Shown: positions 31,299 to 40,232 of the stretch, piece by piece | Layout: every line of letters starts with the position of its first letter | Position numbering within the stretch: the first letter of the stretch is position 1 | Assembly (NCBI RefSeq): GCF_900233005.1 | Contig: NZ_LT960611.1 | Coordinates: forward strand, 1,736,001 to 1,800,000 | Direction: 5' to 3' | Origin: Vibrio tapetis subsp. tapetis | Lineage (GTDB): Bacteria > Pseudomonadota > Gammaproteobacteria > Enterobacterales > Vibrionaceae | Length of the DNA: 64,000 nucleotides | Notes under the pieces: generated by a model | Told to the model about the DNA's origin: nothing | The model's input: the letters and a program-made list of their open reading frames with translations, nothing else | Database searches by the model: none | Program-made: the position numbers and the translations under genes

Positions 31299-32183
31299 TT
31301 AGTAATAAACCCAACGTTTTCCCATGTAGGTGTTGAGTAATGTCAATACCCCGGTTATCACGAGAATGACCAATGACGTTGCGGCTGCCGGCCCCATGTC
31401 GTATTGCTCGAAGGCTTGCTGATAAAAGAGGTAAAGCAAAGTACGGGTATCACCACCCGGACCACCTTGCGTCAAGATTTGAAATTGGTCGAACGCTTGA
31501 ATTGCGTTAATCATGTTCACCACCACCAAAAAAAAGGTGGTTGGGGAAACTAACGGCAAAGTAATTTTGAAAAACCTTGTTAATGGGCTGCAGCCATCAA
31601 TTTGAGAGGCTTCATACAATGAAAGGGGGATTTTGTTCAGTGCACTGATGTAAAACAGCATGGTCCAGCCAACGGCTTGCCATACCGTAACAATGATGAC
31701 TGCCACCAAAGCACTGGTGCCATTTTCTAACCACGCAATTGGCGTCATTCCAAACGATTGCAGTAACGTATTGGATAGGCCACTTTTCGTTTCAAAAACC
31801 CAAGACCACACAATAGACACCGCAACAGTAGGCGTAATCCACGGAGAGAAGACCACCGCTCGATACACTTGACTACCACGAAAATTTTTATGTAAAAGAA
31901 TGGCAAACAATAGGCCCAATAAAACCGTAGGGATCACCACACCAAGTGCGAACCAAAACGTATTACCAAGTGCTTGGGTAAATTCTGAATCTTCAAGTAA
32001 ATACTGGTAATTTTCAAAACCGACTAAAGCATAATCTGGAGAAATATAATCCCAATCGGTGAAGCTGATATACACGCTGTAACCAAAAGGAACCAACCAA
32101 AACACCATCAGTGGCACGAGCAAAGGAGCCGTAAAGAAGACAACTTTTAGTCTATTTTCGAATTTCGATAATTTGAACTTCAT
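31299..32183 (-). CDS. ABC transporter permease, UgpA/MalF type
   Basis: A 294-residue permease with about six TM segments. The EAA loop is LYEASQIDGCSPLTRFFKIT. It is the first transporter gene of the block, 101 bases downstream of the LysR gene. Order permease-permease-binding protein-hydrolase-phosphatase-ATPase. Confidence 0.9.
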   Translation of the reverse strand: MKFKLSKFENRLKVVFFTAPLLVPLMVFWLVPFGYSVYISFTDWDYISPDYALVGFENYQYLLEDSEFTQALGNTFWFALGVVIPTVLLGLLFAILLHKNFRGSQVYRAVVFSPWITPTVAVSIVWSWVFETKSGLSNTLLQSFGMTPIAWLENGTSALVAVIIVTVWQAVGWTMLFYISALNKIPLSLYEASQIDGCSPLTRFFKITLPLVSPTTFFLVVVNMINAIQAFDQFQILTQGGPGGDTRTLLYLFYQQAFEQYDMGPAAATSLVILVITGVLTLLNTYMGKRWVYY

Positions 32184-32284
32184 CTGGTAACTGTCCTAAA
32201 TTTGATGAAGTCATGGTAAAGAGCACGTATGACAACTTTGCAGCAATCAACACGATATTTTTTATTCAAAGTCATAAGAAAAAC

Positions 32285-33202
32285 TTACTCTTGTGTAATA
32301 AAGGCGTTAGGAAAACTGTCTTTCTCGAGGTCACGTTGAATTTGGCTAGATAACCAATCACAAAAAAAGTTCACCTTGGCATTTCGCTTATGGTGAGTGA
32401 TCAAATAATGCGCTGAGTCGGTCGGCATCAAAGCCGTACTAGCCAATACTAACTCGCCTGCGTCTAACGATTTTTGAGCAACAAGCGAGCGCACCAACAT
32501 GATGCCCATTCCGTGTTTTACCGCTTGCAACCCATGAAGAGAATTGGACACTTCAAGCTGAACGTTAGGCAAACTTGGCCTCACGCCATTATGGCTTAGC
32601 CACTGCATCCAGCTTTCCTCATACCCTTTAACTTGAACAGCCGGCATGCCTTCAAATTTTTGTTGAGTTAATGCCACTTCATTGGCTAAATAAAACTCAG
32701 GACTGCACACCAATAACCACGTTTCTTGAAACAAGCGTTCATTCCTCGTGAACTCGGATTCAACATAGCCATTAGTCAGCTCGACATCAGCATCGGTACA
32801 TGGCGTCGTTGAAGGCCAATCCACCAGCGAAAGATCTAAACGAATAAAAGGAAAGCGATAGGTAAAGTCGGTTAATTTAGGCAGTAGCCAATTATGACAA
32901 ATAGAATGGTTAACCTTGATGGACAGCACATCGTCTTGTTGCGCGCCAAATAAGATCTGAGTTTGAAGCCTAAGGTGTTGAAGGGAGCCTGCCACAACGG
33001 GGAGATATTGCTGAGCACTTTGGGTTAAGGTAACGCCCCGCTTATTACGCTCGAATAGCTGAGTGTCTAAGAAGGATTCTAAGCCTTTAAGCTGCTGACT
33101 AACGGCCGCTTGAGTCACATGGAGTTCGCGAGCAGCGGCTCCTATCGAACCTAGCCGGGCAACCGCTTCGAATGCGACTAATGCTTTTAGAGGTGGAAGC
33201 AT
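32285..33202 (-). CDS. LysR-family regulator (GcvA-like)
   Basis: A 305-residue LTTR with the N-terminal winged HTH (LKALVAFEAVARLGSIGAAA, then VTQAAVSQQLKGLESFL) and a periplasmic-binding-like effector domain. It is encoded on the same strand just before the importer genes and could be read with them or act on the 32184-32284 gap. Two AATGAR-N2-CTCATT palindromes lie at its own start, one covering the GAGG ribosome site. Confidence 0.9.
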   Translation of the reverse strand: MLPPLKALVAFEAVARLGSIGAAARELHVTQAAVSQQLKGLESFLDTQLFERNKRGVTLTQSAQQYLPVVAGSLQHLRLQTQILFGAQQDDVLSIKVNHSICHNWLLPKLTDFTYRFPFIRLDLSLVDWPSTTPCTDADVELTNGYVESEFTRNERLFQETWLLVCSPEFYLANEVALTQQKFEGMPAVQVKGYEESWMQWLSHNGVRPSLPNVQLEVSNSLHGLQAVKHGMGIMLVRSLVAQKSLDAGELVLASTALMPTDSAHYLITHHKRNAKVNFFCDWLSSQIQRDLEKDSFPNAFITQE

Positions 33203-33250
33203 AATGAGACCTCATTAAAAAAGCGCAAGTTACGCTAATGAGGTTTCATT
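33203..33250. promoter_or_regulatory. Paired palindromes at the LysR gene start
   Basis: AATGAGACCTCATTA (33203-33217) and TAATGAGGTTTCATT (33236-33250) are inverted copies (14 of 15), and each is itself a near palindrome AATGAR-N2-CTCATT. The proximal copy covers the ribosome site of the LysR gene. An inner AGCG/CGCT dyad lies between. It fits an autoregulatory operator and, if transcribed, a hairpin hiding the ribosome site. Confidence 0.6.
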
Positions 33251-33284
33251 TAAGCTTCAGAAATATAATGGTTTTATTACAACC

Positions 33285-33638
33285 TTAATGTTGAACAGAT
33301 TGTGACCAGACATTGATTATAATCGTCCCAGCCAGAATGAACCCGATGCCGATGATGGCGTACAGATCTAATTTTTGGCCATACACTAACCAACCAAAGC
33401 CGGCGACGAGAACGATCCCAGCACCACACCAGATGGCATAAGCTACGCCCAACGACATCGACTGTACTGCAACAGAAAGCAGATAAAACGCCAAACCATA
33501 CCCACTCACAACCATCAAAGTAGGAACCGGATTAGAAAACTGCTCCGTTTTCGGTAACCAAGATGTCGCAAACACTTCACAAACGATCGCAATCGACAAT
33601 GCAATGGCGGGTGAAATCGTACCAAAAATAGAAAACAT
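33285..33638 (-). CDS. Small multidrug resistance efflux protein (EmrE-like)
   Basis: A 117-residue SMR protein with four TM helices, the essential membrane glutamate Glu21 (SIAIVCEVFATSW), and LGVAYAIWCGAGIVLVAGFG plus GQKLDLYAIIGIGFILAGTI. These match EmrE rather than SugE/Gdx, whose signature differs at the GAY/AIWxGxG region only subtly, so a guanidinium exporter is not excluded. It exports cationic compounds with proton exchange as an antiparallel dimer. It is monocistronic, divergent from xthA. Confidence 0.85.
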   Translation of the reverse strand: MFSIFGTISPAIALSIAIVCEVFATSWLPKTEQFSNPVPTLMVVSGYGLAFYLLSVAVQSMSLGVAYAIWCGAGIVLVAGFGWLVYGQKLDLYAIIGIGFILAGTIIINVWSQSVQH

Positions 33639-33852
33639 GTTTAACCTCCGACTATGAGCCGCTTAATGTGGCAGCGGAGTATGGCAGAACCATGACAAAA
33701 GTCAGTAGGAAAAGTGATGACTGACCTAATTTTTACTTCTTTACAGGATGGTATTTCATGTTATTGCAGTAGTATTCTGACTTCAAATGTCGCTATAATT
33801 GAATATCAATCGCACCTGAGTGTGTACTGAATTAAATAGGGAACGTACAGCA

Positions 33853-34659
33853 ATGAAAGTCATCAGCTTTAATATCAATGGCCTACGCGCACGCCTGCAT
33901 CAACTTCAAGCAGTCATCGATAAACACGATCCAGACGTAATCGGTCTGCAGGAAATCAAAGTACACGATGAAGCTTTTCCAATCGAAGATGTTGAAGCGA
34001 TGGGATACAAAGTCTACTTCCATGGTCAAAAAGCCCATTACGGTGTCGCTATGCTGTGTAAACAAGCGCCAATTTCAGTGCAAAAAGGCTTCCCCACTGA
34101 CAACGATGAACATCAAAAACGCATGATCATGGCCACCTTCGAGCAAGAAAATGGCGAGAAGGTCACCGTACTAAATGGTTATTTCCCTCAAGGTGATAAC
34201 ATCAGTCACGAGACTAAGTTCCCTTATAAAGAGCAATTTTATAAAGACTTAATGACCTATTTAAATGACCATCACACCAATGAAGAACAATTGATCATCA
34301 TGGGGGATATTAATATCAGCCCGATCGATTTAGACATTGGTATTGGGGCTCCAAATGCCAAGCGCTGGCTGAAGACGGGTAAATGTTCTTTCCAACCAAT
34401 CGAACGTGAGTGGTTACAGACTCTAAAAGACTGGGGCTTTGAAGATACATTCCGTAACTTGCACCCGGAAGTAGACGATCAGTTCTCGTGGTTTGATTAT
34501 CGCTCTAAAGGCTTTCCAGATAACCGTGGACTGCGTATTGATGTGGTTATGGCGACACCTGGTCTAGCTAAGAAATGCACTGAAGCTGGCATTGACTATG
34601 AATTACGCGGTATTGAAAAACCGTCAGATCACGCGCCTATTTGGTCTACGTTTAAATAA
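33853..34659 (+). CDS. xthA: Exodeoxyribonuclease III
   Basis: The start used is ATG 33853 ([20 protein letters not shown]), giving 268 residues; the frame upstream adds 11 unconserved codons. It has EEP-family motifs: metal Glu in [10 protein letters not shown], catalytic GDINISP and the terminal SDHAPIW. It is an AP endonuclease and 3'-5' exonuclease in base excision repair. Confidence 0.96.
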   Translation: MKVISFNINGLRARLHQLQAVIDKHDPDVIGLQEIKVHDEAFPIEDVEAMGYKVYFHGQKAHYGVAMLCKQAPISVQKGFPTDNDEHQKRMIMATFEQENGEKVTVLNGYFPQGDNISHETKFPYKEQFYKDLMTYLNDHHTNEEQLIIMGDINISPIDLDIGIGAPNAKRWLKTGKCSFQPIEREWLQTLKDWGFEDTFRNLHPEVDDQFSWFDYRSKGFPDNRGLRIDVVMATPGLAKKCTEAGIDYELRGIEKPSDHAPIWSTFK

Positions 34660-34718
34660 CGCGAAATATTGGGGCGTACGTCAACGCCCTCTCACTAAAT
34701 ATCATGATCTTTGTTTTA

Positions 34719-34750
34719 CAAAAAATACAGCATATAAATGCTGTATTTTT
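34719..34750. terminator. Bidirectional terminator between xthA and the artM-like gene
   Basis: AAAAATACAGCA and TGCTGTATTTTT arms with a 6-base loop. A tracts and T tracts on both sides allow use on either strand. Confidence 0.85.
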
Positions 34751-34771
34751 GGTTACATACTCCAGTATTCA

Positions 34772-35449
34772 CTAGCTCAAAGGCCGCATATACGCTAAAT
34801 AGCGCTTCTCTGCTTTCTTAAAAGCAAATAACACGATAAAGGTAAGGCACATATAAAATAAGCCGGCTGTTAAGAATGATTCAAACGGAGCGTAGTAGCG
34901 TGAGTTAACTAACCTTGCAGCACCCGTTAAATCAAGAATAGTAACAATACCTGCGACAGCAGATCCGTGGATCATGAAGATCACTTCATTACTGTATGCA
35001 GGTAACGCTCGTCTTAAGGCACTGGGTAATATAATTCGCTTATACGTTTTCCATGTGCTCATACCATAAGCCTTTGCAGCCTCAACCTCGCCACTCGGTA
35101 AGCCATTAATCGCGCCTCGGATAATTTCCGAGGTGTATGCCGATGTGTTCAATACAAAAGCGATTAACGCGCAAAACCAAGCATGCTCCCATAACGTATC
35201 TTTTACAGGAAAAAATTGGTCCATTCCGTAATAAATCAGATATAACTGAACCAGTAGCGGGGTGCCACGGAAAAAATAGATATACGCCCAGCATGGGTAC
35301 TTAAGAATTGGGTTCTGGCTATTTCGAGCAACCGCAAGAGGTATCGCAACACATAAGCCTAAAACAAGTGCAATGCTCACTAGCCAAGCTGTGGTCCACA
35401 AACCATCGAGATAAATTGGCAGACTGTCAATGATGAGAGAAAAATCCAT
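34772..35449 (-). CDS. Basic amino acid ABC transporter permease (ArtM/HisM type)
   Basis: A 225-residue HisMQ permease with the loop VEAAKAYGMSTWKTYKRIIL. It is two bases after the previous permease gene. The gene order ATPase, binding protein, permease, permease is that of E. coli artPIQM rather than hisJQMP. Confidence 0.9.
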   Translation of the reverse strand: MDFSLIIDSLPIYLDGLWTTAWLVSIALVLGLCVAIPLAVARNSQNPILKYPCWAYIYFFRGTPLLVQLYLIYYGMDQFFPVKDTLWEHAWFCALIAFVLNTSAYTSEIIRGAINGLPSGEVEAAKAYGMSTWKTYKRIILPSALRRALPAYSNEVIFMIHGSAVAGIVTILDLTGAARLVNSRYYAPFESFLTAGLFYMCLTFIVLFAFKKAEKRYLAYMRPLS

Positions 35450-35451
35450 AT

Positions 35452-36192
35452 CTACCTCGTGTGAATAGTAAATTTGCGTTCAACCAGCTTTAATAAACCG
35501 GTTGAAACTGCAGTTAAAAATAGGAAGATCATTGCCACCGTCATATAAAATGTGAATGGCATTTTGGTTGAACCTGCAGCAAGCGAACTTACTCTCACCA
35601 TGTCTTCAAGGCCGATAATAGAGACCAAAGCGGTGGTTTTTAGTAGCACTAACCAGTTGTTTCCAAACCCGGGCAATGCATGGCGGATCATCTGAGGCAA
35701 CAAAATTCGTCGAAATGCCATCACACCACTCATGCCATAAGCTTTCGCCGCTTCCATCTCGCCTTTATCAACGGCCATGATCGCACCACGGAAAGTTTCG
35801 GCCATATAGGCACCAAAGATGAAGCCAATAGTGAGGACGCCAGCAACAAATGGGCTAACGTCTATGTAATCAGGGAGGTATGCCGTCCATTCGTGTGCAG
35901 GATTACGTCCTGTCATCCATTCGTTAAGCCATTCGTTAACGGAATAGAGGCTATTGTTAAGTAAGATCTGTCCACCGAAAAAGATAAGCATCATTAATAC
36001 AAGATCTGGGATGCCACGAATGATGGTGGTATACAGTGTTGCAACCGCTCGCGCCCAGCGATACGGTGCCATTTTAGCCAACGCACCTAGCATGCCTAGT
36101 ATCACTGCAAGTAACAGAGATAACACAGCAACTTCGACGGTTAACCACGCTCCTTTTAGGATGGAGGCTTCATATCCTTGAAGATCCAGCAT
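35452..36192 (-). CDS. Basic amino acid ABC transporter permease (ArtQ/HisQ type)
   Basis: A 246-residue HisMQ permease (MLDLQGYEASILKGAWLTVE; EAAKAYGMSGVMAFRRILLP). It partners the following gene. It is separated from the binding-protein gene by 98 bases containing two strong dyads. Confidence 0.9.
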   Translation of the reverse strand: MLDLQGYEASILKGAWLTVEVAVLSLLLAVILGMLGALAKMAPYRWARAVATLYTTIIRGIPDLVLMMLIFFGGQILLNNSLYSVNEWLNEWMTGRNPAHEWTAYLPDYIDVSPFVAGVLTIGFIFGAYMAETFRGAIMAVDKGEMEAAKAYGMSGVMAFRRILLPQMIRHALPGFGNNWLVLLKTTALVSIIGLEDMVRVSSLAAGSTKMPFTFYMTVAMIFLFLTAVSTGLLKLVERKFTIHTR

Positions 36193-36209
36193 AGTTTTTT
36201 CCTACTGCA

Positions 36210-36268
36210 GGCCTAGGGCCTAGGCAAGGTTAATAGAAGTACCGAGTCTATTCATTACTCGGTACTTC
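36210..36268 (-). other. Intercistronic dyads after the binding-protein gene
   Basis: GAAGTACCGAGT (36236-36247) and ACTCGGTACTTC (36257-36268) form a perfect 12-bp stem with a 9-base loop. GGCCTAGG/GCCTAGGC at 36210-36225 is a second palindrome. There is no strong T tract. It probably sets binding-protein mRNA above permease mRNA. Confidence 0.6.
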
Positions 36269-36290
36269 TCTTTTATCAGCACTTAGCAGA

Positions 36291-37058
36291 TTACTGACCG
36301 TATACGTCGTAGTTAAAGTATTTGGCTGCGATCTTTTGGTACTCGCCTTTTGCTCGTAATGACTTAATAGCTGCATTCAGTTTATTCGTTAAGTCTTTGT
36401 CTTGCTTACGTGTTGCAATACCAAAGCCTTCACCGAACCATTTAGGATCCGTCAGAGAAGGACCAACGAATTCATAGGCGTCGCCACCCGCTTTATTAAT
36501 TACACCTTCTTCAAGAGCCGATGCATCACCCAATACCGCAGCAATACGACCATTTGCGAGATCGAGGTAAGCTTCATCAAAAGTACCGTAACGTACGATT
36601 TCTACATCTTTGTAGTTGTCTGAAATGTATTTGTCGTGAGTCGTTGCACGCTGAACGCCAATTTTAACGCCATCCAGCTGTTCAAAGTTTAGTCCTGCAC
36701 CTTTTTTGGCAATAAATTTATTAGGAATAAGTGCGTATTTGCCAGTAAAGTCGATTTTCTTTTTACGTTCTTCCGTGATAGACATTGCCGCAATGATTGC
36801 GTCATATTTACGAGCCAGCAACGAAGGAATGATGCCATCCCAGTCTTGCGCTACTAATTTACATTTCACTTTCATTTCGTCACAAAGTGCGTTGGCCATA
36901 TCAACATCAAAGCCTTTAAGAGAGCCGTCTGCCTCTGTCCAGCTAAATGGAGGGTAAGCACCTTCGATACCAAAACGTACTGTTTTCCAATCCTTGGCTT
37001 GTGCAACACCTGTTGCCGCTGTAGCAGCAATCGCTGCAACTAATAACCACTTTTTCAT
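36291..37058 (-). CDS. Basic amino acid ABC transporter, periplasmic binding protein (ArtI/HisJ type)
   Basis: 255 residues from the ATG at 37058 (MKKWLLVAAIAATAATGVAQ); the ATG at 37064 is too close to the AGGAG site. It has a signal peptide ending near AQA. The core VRFGIEGAYPPFSWTEADGS, LKGFDVDMANALCDEMKVKC and IAAMSITEERKKKIDFTGKY is that of the lysine/arginine/ornithine/histidine group. A Cys pair (C-x5-C around residues 67-73) matches the HisJ disulfide. Confidence 0.9.
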   Translation of the reverse strand: MKKWLLVAAIAATAATGVAQAKDWKTVRFGIEGAYPPFSWTEADGSLKGFDVDMANALCDEMKVKCKLVAQDWDGIIPSLLARKYDAIIAAMSITEERKKKIDFTGKYALIPNKFIAKKGAGLNFEQLDGVKIGVQRATTHDKYISDNYKDVEIVRYGTFDEAYLDLANGRIAAVLGDASALEEGVINKAGGDAYEFVGPSLTDPKWFGEGFGIATRKQDKDLTNKLNAAIKSLRAKGEYQKIAAKYFNYDVYGQ

Positions 37059-37120
37059 TTCCATACTCCTGTGATTGTACTTATGTTGTGTTTTACTTTT
37101 TTGAATAATATTTTAAATTT

Positions 37121-37176
37121 GGGCTCTGGGCTCTGGGCTCTGGGCTCTGGGCTCTGGGCTCTGGGCTCTGGGCTCT
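37121..37176. repeat. Heptanucleotide tandem repeat, GGGCTCT x8
   Basis: Eight perfect head-to-tail copies of GGGCTCT, plus one G. It lies between the ATPase stop and the binding-protein start inside the artPIQM-like operon, so it is transcribed (as AGAGCCC) in the mRNA about 60 bases before the binding-protein ribosome site. No reading frame crosses it. Confidence 0.97.
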
Positions 37177-37235
37177 GCATGTTAATGCAATCTTGTAACT
37201 AAACTATTAATCATGTCTAGTGAACCTCAAACCAC

Positions 37236-37251
37236 CCTTTTGCCTTTTGCC
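37236..37251. repeat. Short 7-nt tandem repeat, CCTTTTG x2.3
   Basis: CCTTTTG CCTTTTG CC, followed by TAAAAG that can pair with it. It is in the same 216-base gap as the GGGCTCT tract, with the same 7-nt period but a different word. Confidence 0.7.
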
Positions 37252-37280
37252 TAAAAGCGAAGCGTGCCTAGCCCCTACCA

Positions 37281-38051
37281 TTAATATATAGACGATATAA
37301 ACTGTTGCAGCCTTTCAGACTCTGGATTACTAAACAGTTTTTCAGGATGACCCTGCTCTTCAACTTTACCTTGGTGCAAAAACATGACGTGGTTCGAAAC
37401 ATCACGGGCAAACGCCATTTCATGAGTCACGACCAACATGGTTCGACCTTCATCAGCCAAGTCTCGCATTACACCTAGTACTTCCCCTACTAACTCAGGG
37501 TCAAGTGCAGAGGTCGGTTCGTCAAATAGCATCACTTCAGGGTCGACCGCTAACGCTCTTGCAATAGCAGCTCGTTGCTGTTGCCCACCAGACAAGTGAC
37601 CTGGGTAGTAATCTTTACGCTCGTACAGCCCTACTTTTTTAAGCAGCACTTCCGCATTCTCTATTGCTTGAGCTTTAGGAACACCAAGTACGTGTATAGG
37701 GGCTTCAATGACATTCTCAAGAACGGTTAAATGCGACCATAAGTTGAACCCTTGAAAAACCATCGCTAAACGCGAACGAATGCGTTGAACTTGCTTTTCA
37801 TTAGCTGGGACAGACTCGCCTTGTCGATTATTTTTCATTTGGATAAGTTCGCCGTTCACCCAAATTTCACCCGCAGTTGGGGTTTCAAGAAGGTTAATAC
37901 AACGAAGAAAGGTACTCTTACCGGAACCGGAAGAGCCAATAATGGAGATAACATCCCCTTTGTGCGCCTCTAATGAGATGCCTTTCAATACTTCATTTTG
38001 ACCGAACGTTTTGTGCAGTTCTTTGATATCCAGCGCTGCTGAATCCTTCAT
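37281..38051 (-). CDS. Basic amino acid ABC transporter ATPase (ArtP/HisP type)
   Basis: A 256-residue ATPase: Walker A GSSGSGKST, the HisP-like insert (LIQMKNNRQGESVPANEKQV), signature LSGGQQQR and Walker [14 protein letters not shown]. It is the first gene of the ATPase-SBP-permease-permease operon. An ATTTT x8 tract begins 65 bases upstream of its start. Confidence 0.92.
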   Translation of the reverse strand: MKDSAALDIKELHKTFGQNEVLKGISLEAHKGDVISIIGSSGSGKSTFLRCINLLETPTAGEIWVNGELIQMKNNRQGESVPANEKQVQRIRSRLAMVFQGFNLWSHLTVLENVIEAPIHVLGVPKAQAIENAEVLLKKVGLYERKDYYPGHLSGGQQQRAAIARALAVDPEVMLFDEPTSALDPELVGEVLGVMRDLADEGRTMLVVTHEMAFARDVSNHVMFLHQGKVEEQGHPEKLFSNPESERLQQFISSIY

Positions 38052-38115
38052 GCGCGACTACTCCCTGTGCAATACCTAATTAAGGCAAAATATGACTGCA
38101 GGCACTCCGGCCTTT

Positions 38116-38155
38116 ATTTTATTTTATTTTATTTTATTTTATTTTATTTTATTTT
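38116..38155. repeat. Pentanucleotide tandem repeat, ATTTT x8
   Basis: Eight uninterrupted ATTTT units (AAAAT on the coding strand of the downstream gene), 65-105 bases before the artP-like start. This is the promoter region, so a copy-number change would alter promoter spacing or A-tract curvature. Confidence 0.95.
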
Positions 38156-38282
38156 TGTTACAAACTAGCACCAAGAATGGATTCTTGCAACATATTATTA
38201 ACTTTTTATTCTTTGTTATTTAGCCAATATAACTGCATTTATATTCACAATACAAGAATATTCTGTCTATAGCGTGAATAGG

Positions 38283-38314
38283 AGGTAAAAATAAAGCCTC
38301 CGTGTGGAGGCTTT
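38283..38314 (-). terminator. Terminator of the lipoprotein gene
   Basis: On the reverse strand AAAGCCTCC, loop ACAC, GGAGGCTTT, then ATTTTTAC. It is 24 bases past the stop. Confidence 0.85.
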
Positions 38315-38337
38315 AGATCTATAATCACTAGGCCGAA

Positions 38338-39906
38338 TTACGGCCAATTAACACTATTTGTCACATAATCTCTATTAAGTTGCATCTGCTCAAGAACCAA
38401 CGCATTGCTCTCCGAATTAAGAAGTAAAACGCCGTTCAGATCATATTTATGGGCGTCCGGAGCCAAGTCATCAACAATCACACCAACATCTAAACTCCTG
38501 CTAGCTAAATCCTTCATCAATGCTTTTTTATCTACACCATTACTCTTAGCCAAACCCACCGCAACTTTATCACTTGCGCCAGTGGATACTTTTTCGGTTT
38601 CGCTTTGAATTAGCACCTGAGTTTGACTTGGTTTCGCGTAAATAGTCTGGAACATGGCTTTGCTATTGTCAGTTGTTGCTCTAACATGAGTTCTCTGAAC
38701 CTGCCAGCTGCCTGCGTTAAAACTATTCGCATCTAAACAATGCACGCTATACCCATTAGAGTCTGCTACACAGCGCGCTGTAGAAATATCCGTTGACGAA
38801 AAGTTTGAAAGATCTGTAGGACGTTGCAAGTCCATAGCATTACCATCAACGACTTTTCCGATGGAGAAATTCCAGCTCCCATTTGCGGCTAACAGCTTAG
38901 TTTCTAAACTCATACTCCAATGACTCAAACTAGAATCTGACGGAGCATACGAAAGCGATAGCTGAGGAGCTTTATTAAATACTGGCTGCCAAGCGTAAAC
39001 CTTATTATCCAAAACAGTTGAAACAACACCCGTTGATGAAACGGTCAGATCCGTTATTGTCAAATTGTAGTTCGCAAATTCAGTCGCCCCTCCAAGAGCC
39101 ACTATATTAGGTGCTGTACTTCCGGTATACACATCACTACTATTTGCCACCCCATATGAAACAAGGTCATCTAGCTTGTCCGACTCACTGTTGTAAGTCG
39201 TTGCAAATGATGTCACTAACTTTCTCTCAGACGCTGGAGAGTTTGCATACACTGGCAACCCAAGCAGTTGACTCTCATTTCCCGTTGATATTTTTCCGTC
39301 TGATGCGCTAGTTTGAACCCACTTCGGTCCACCATTAGATGACACCGAAATTTTTGTTTGAGTGTTTTTTAACGCATCGGGTACATCATCTCCCGTATAG
39401 CAAGCATTACCGTCTTGAGGCTCTCGGATCGTAATAGTCATATCCTGAAGAAGATCTTTCTGTACGGCAAAGATGTAACTTTCTCTACTTCCAGCGTTCT
39501 TCCCTTCCCATTCCTCTATCGCAACATAGCCATCGTCGGGTAAATTATCGGCATTAATAGTAATAGAGCCATTTAAAGCCGACAAAGCAGTTCCAGATAG
39601 AGTGTACTCGGCAATAATAGAGCCATTAGCCCTATGGTAAGTGACTTTATAACCACTAGTTGCCATGCGTGCCGCTACAACATAACTATTTGCAGGTGTC
39701 ACTTCATCGATGTGCTTTTTGAAAACTGCTCAACTTGAAGCGACATTCGACGCTTGATCTTTGTAAAGATTGACAATTTTCCAAGTATACTTAGTCGTGG
39801 GCGGCGGTGTAGGACCAGGCCCGCCACCACTCTTACTATCAGACCCACACCCAGTTAATGCAAACGACACAGCTGCAACGGCTGGTAACCACTTAAATGC
39901 TTTCAT
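38338..39906 (-). pseudogene. Lipoprotein gene with one in-frame TGA
   Basis: Starts at 39906 (MKAFKWLPAVAAVSFALTGC) with AGGGGATGA upstream and a lipobox LTGC. A Gly/Pro linker follows, then at codon 59 an in-frame TGA (39730-39732). The same frame stays open afterwards to 38338 (AVFKKHIDEVTPANSYVVAA onward). Ignoring the TGA the product is 522 residues, Ser/Thr-rich, beta-type and surface or outer-membrane lipoprotein-like. I do not recognise the family. A GTG at about 39702 could restart but would lack the signal. Most likely a recent nonsense mutation or a sequencing error. Confidence 0.8.
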
Positions 39907-40232
39907 TTCATCCCCTGACACGCCATAGCGTCAAAATTCGGTATATAAATTAACTCTAGATTTATTAGCAAGGACTATGCCACCAGAACAATAAAATGTC
40001 ATATTCATCTCAATGATGTCGCATGTATTCAGAATGTTACGTTCAAGTTAATAGCAACCAGTTGCACTTAAATCTGCACTTGCTATAGAAAGGCTCGGAA
40101 TTATAGGTGCCGCAAAGTGCACACTTTCGCATGTTTTTTATACGGCTTATTGTAAGCGCGTCATAACCCCCACATTCTAATCGTCAAGCACGGATAATAA
40201 GATCAAATCTCCAACCAAGAGGAGATTTTAAA

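Noticed and set aside
37121..37176. GGGCTCT repeats as a CRISPR array
   Set aside because: Units are 7 nt and contiguous with no spacers, and no cas genes are present.
39730..39732. TGA as a selenocysteine codon
   Set aside because: No convincing SECIS-type hairpin follows within the needed distance, and an outer-membrane lipoprotein is not a known selenoprotein type. Nonsense mutation or read error is simpler.
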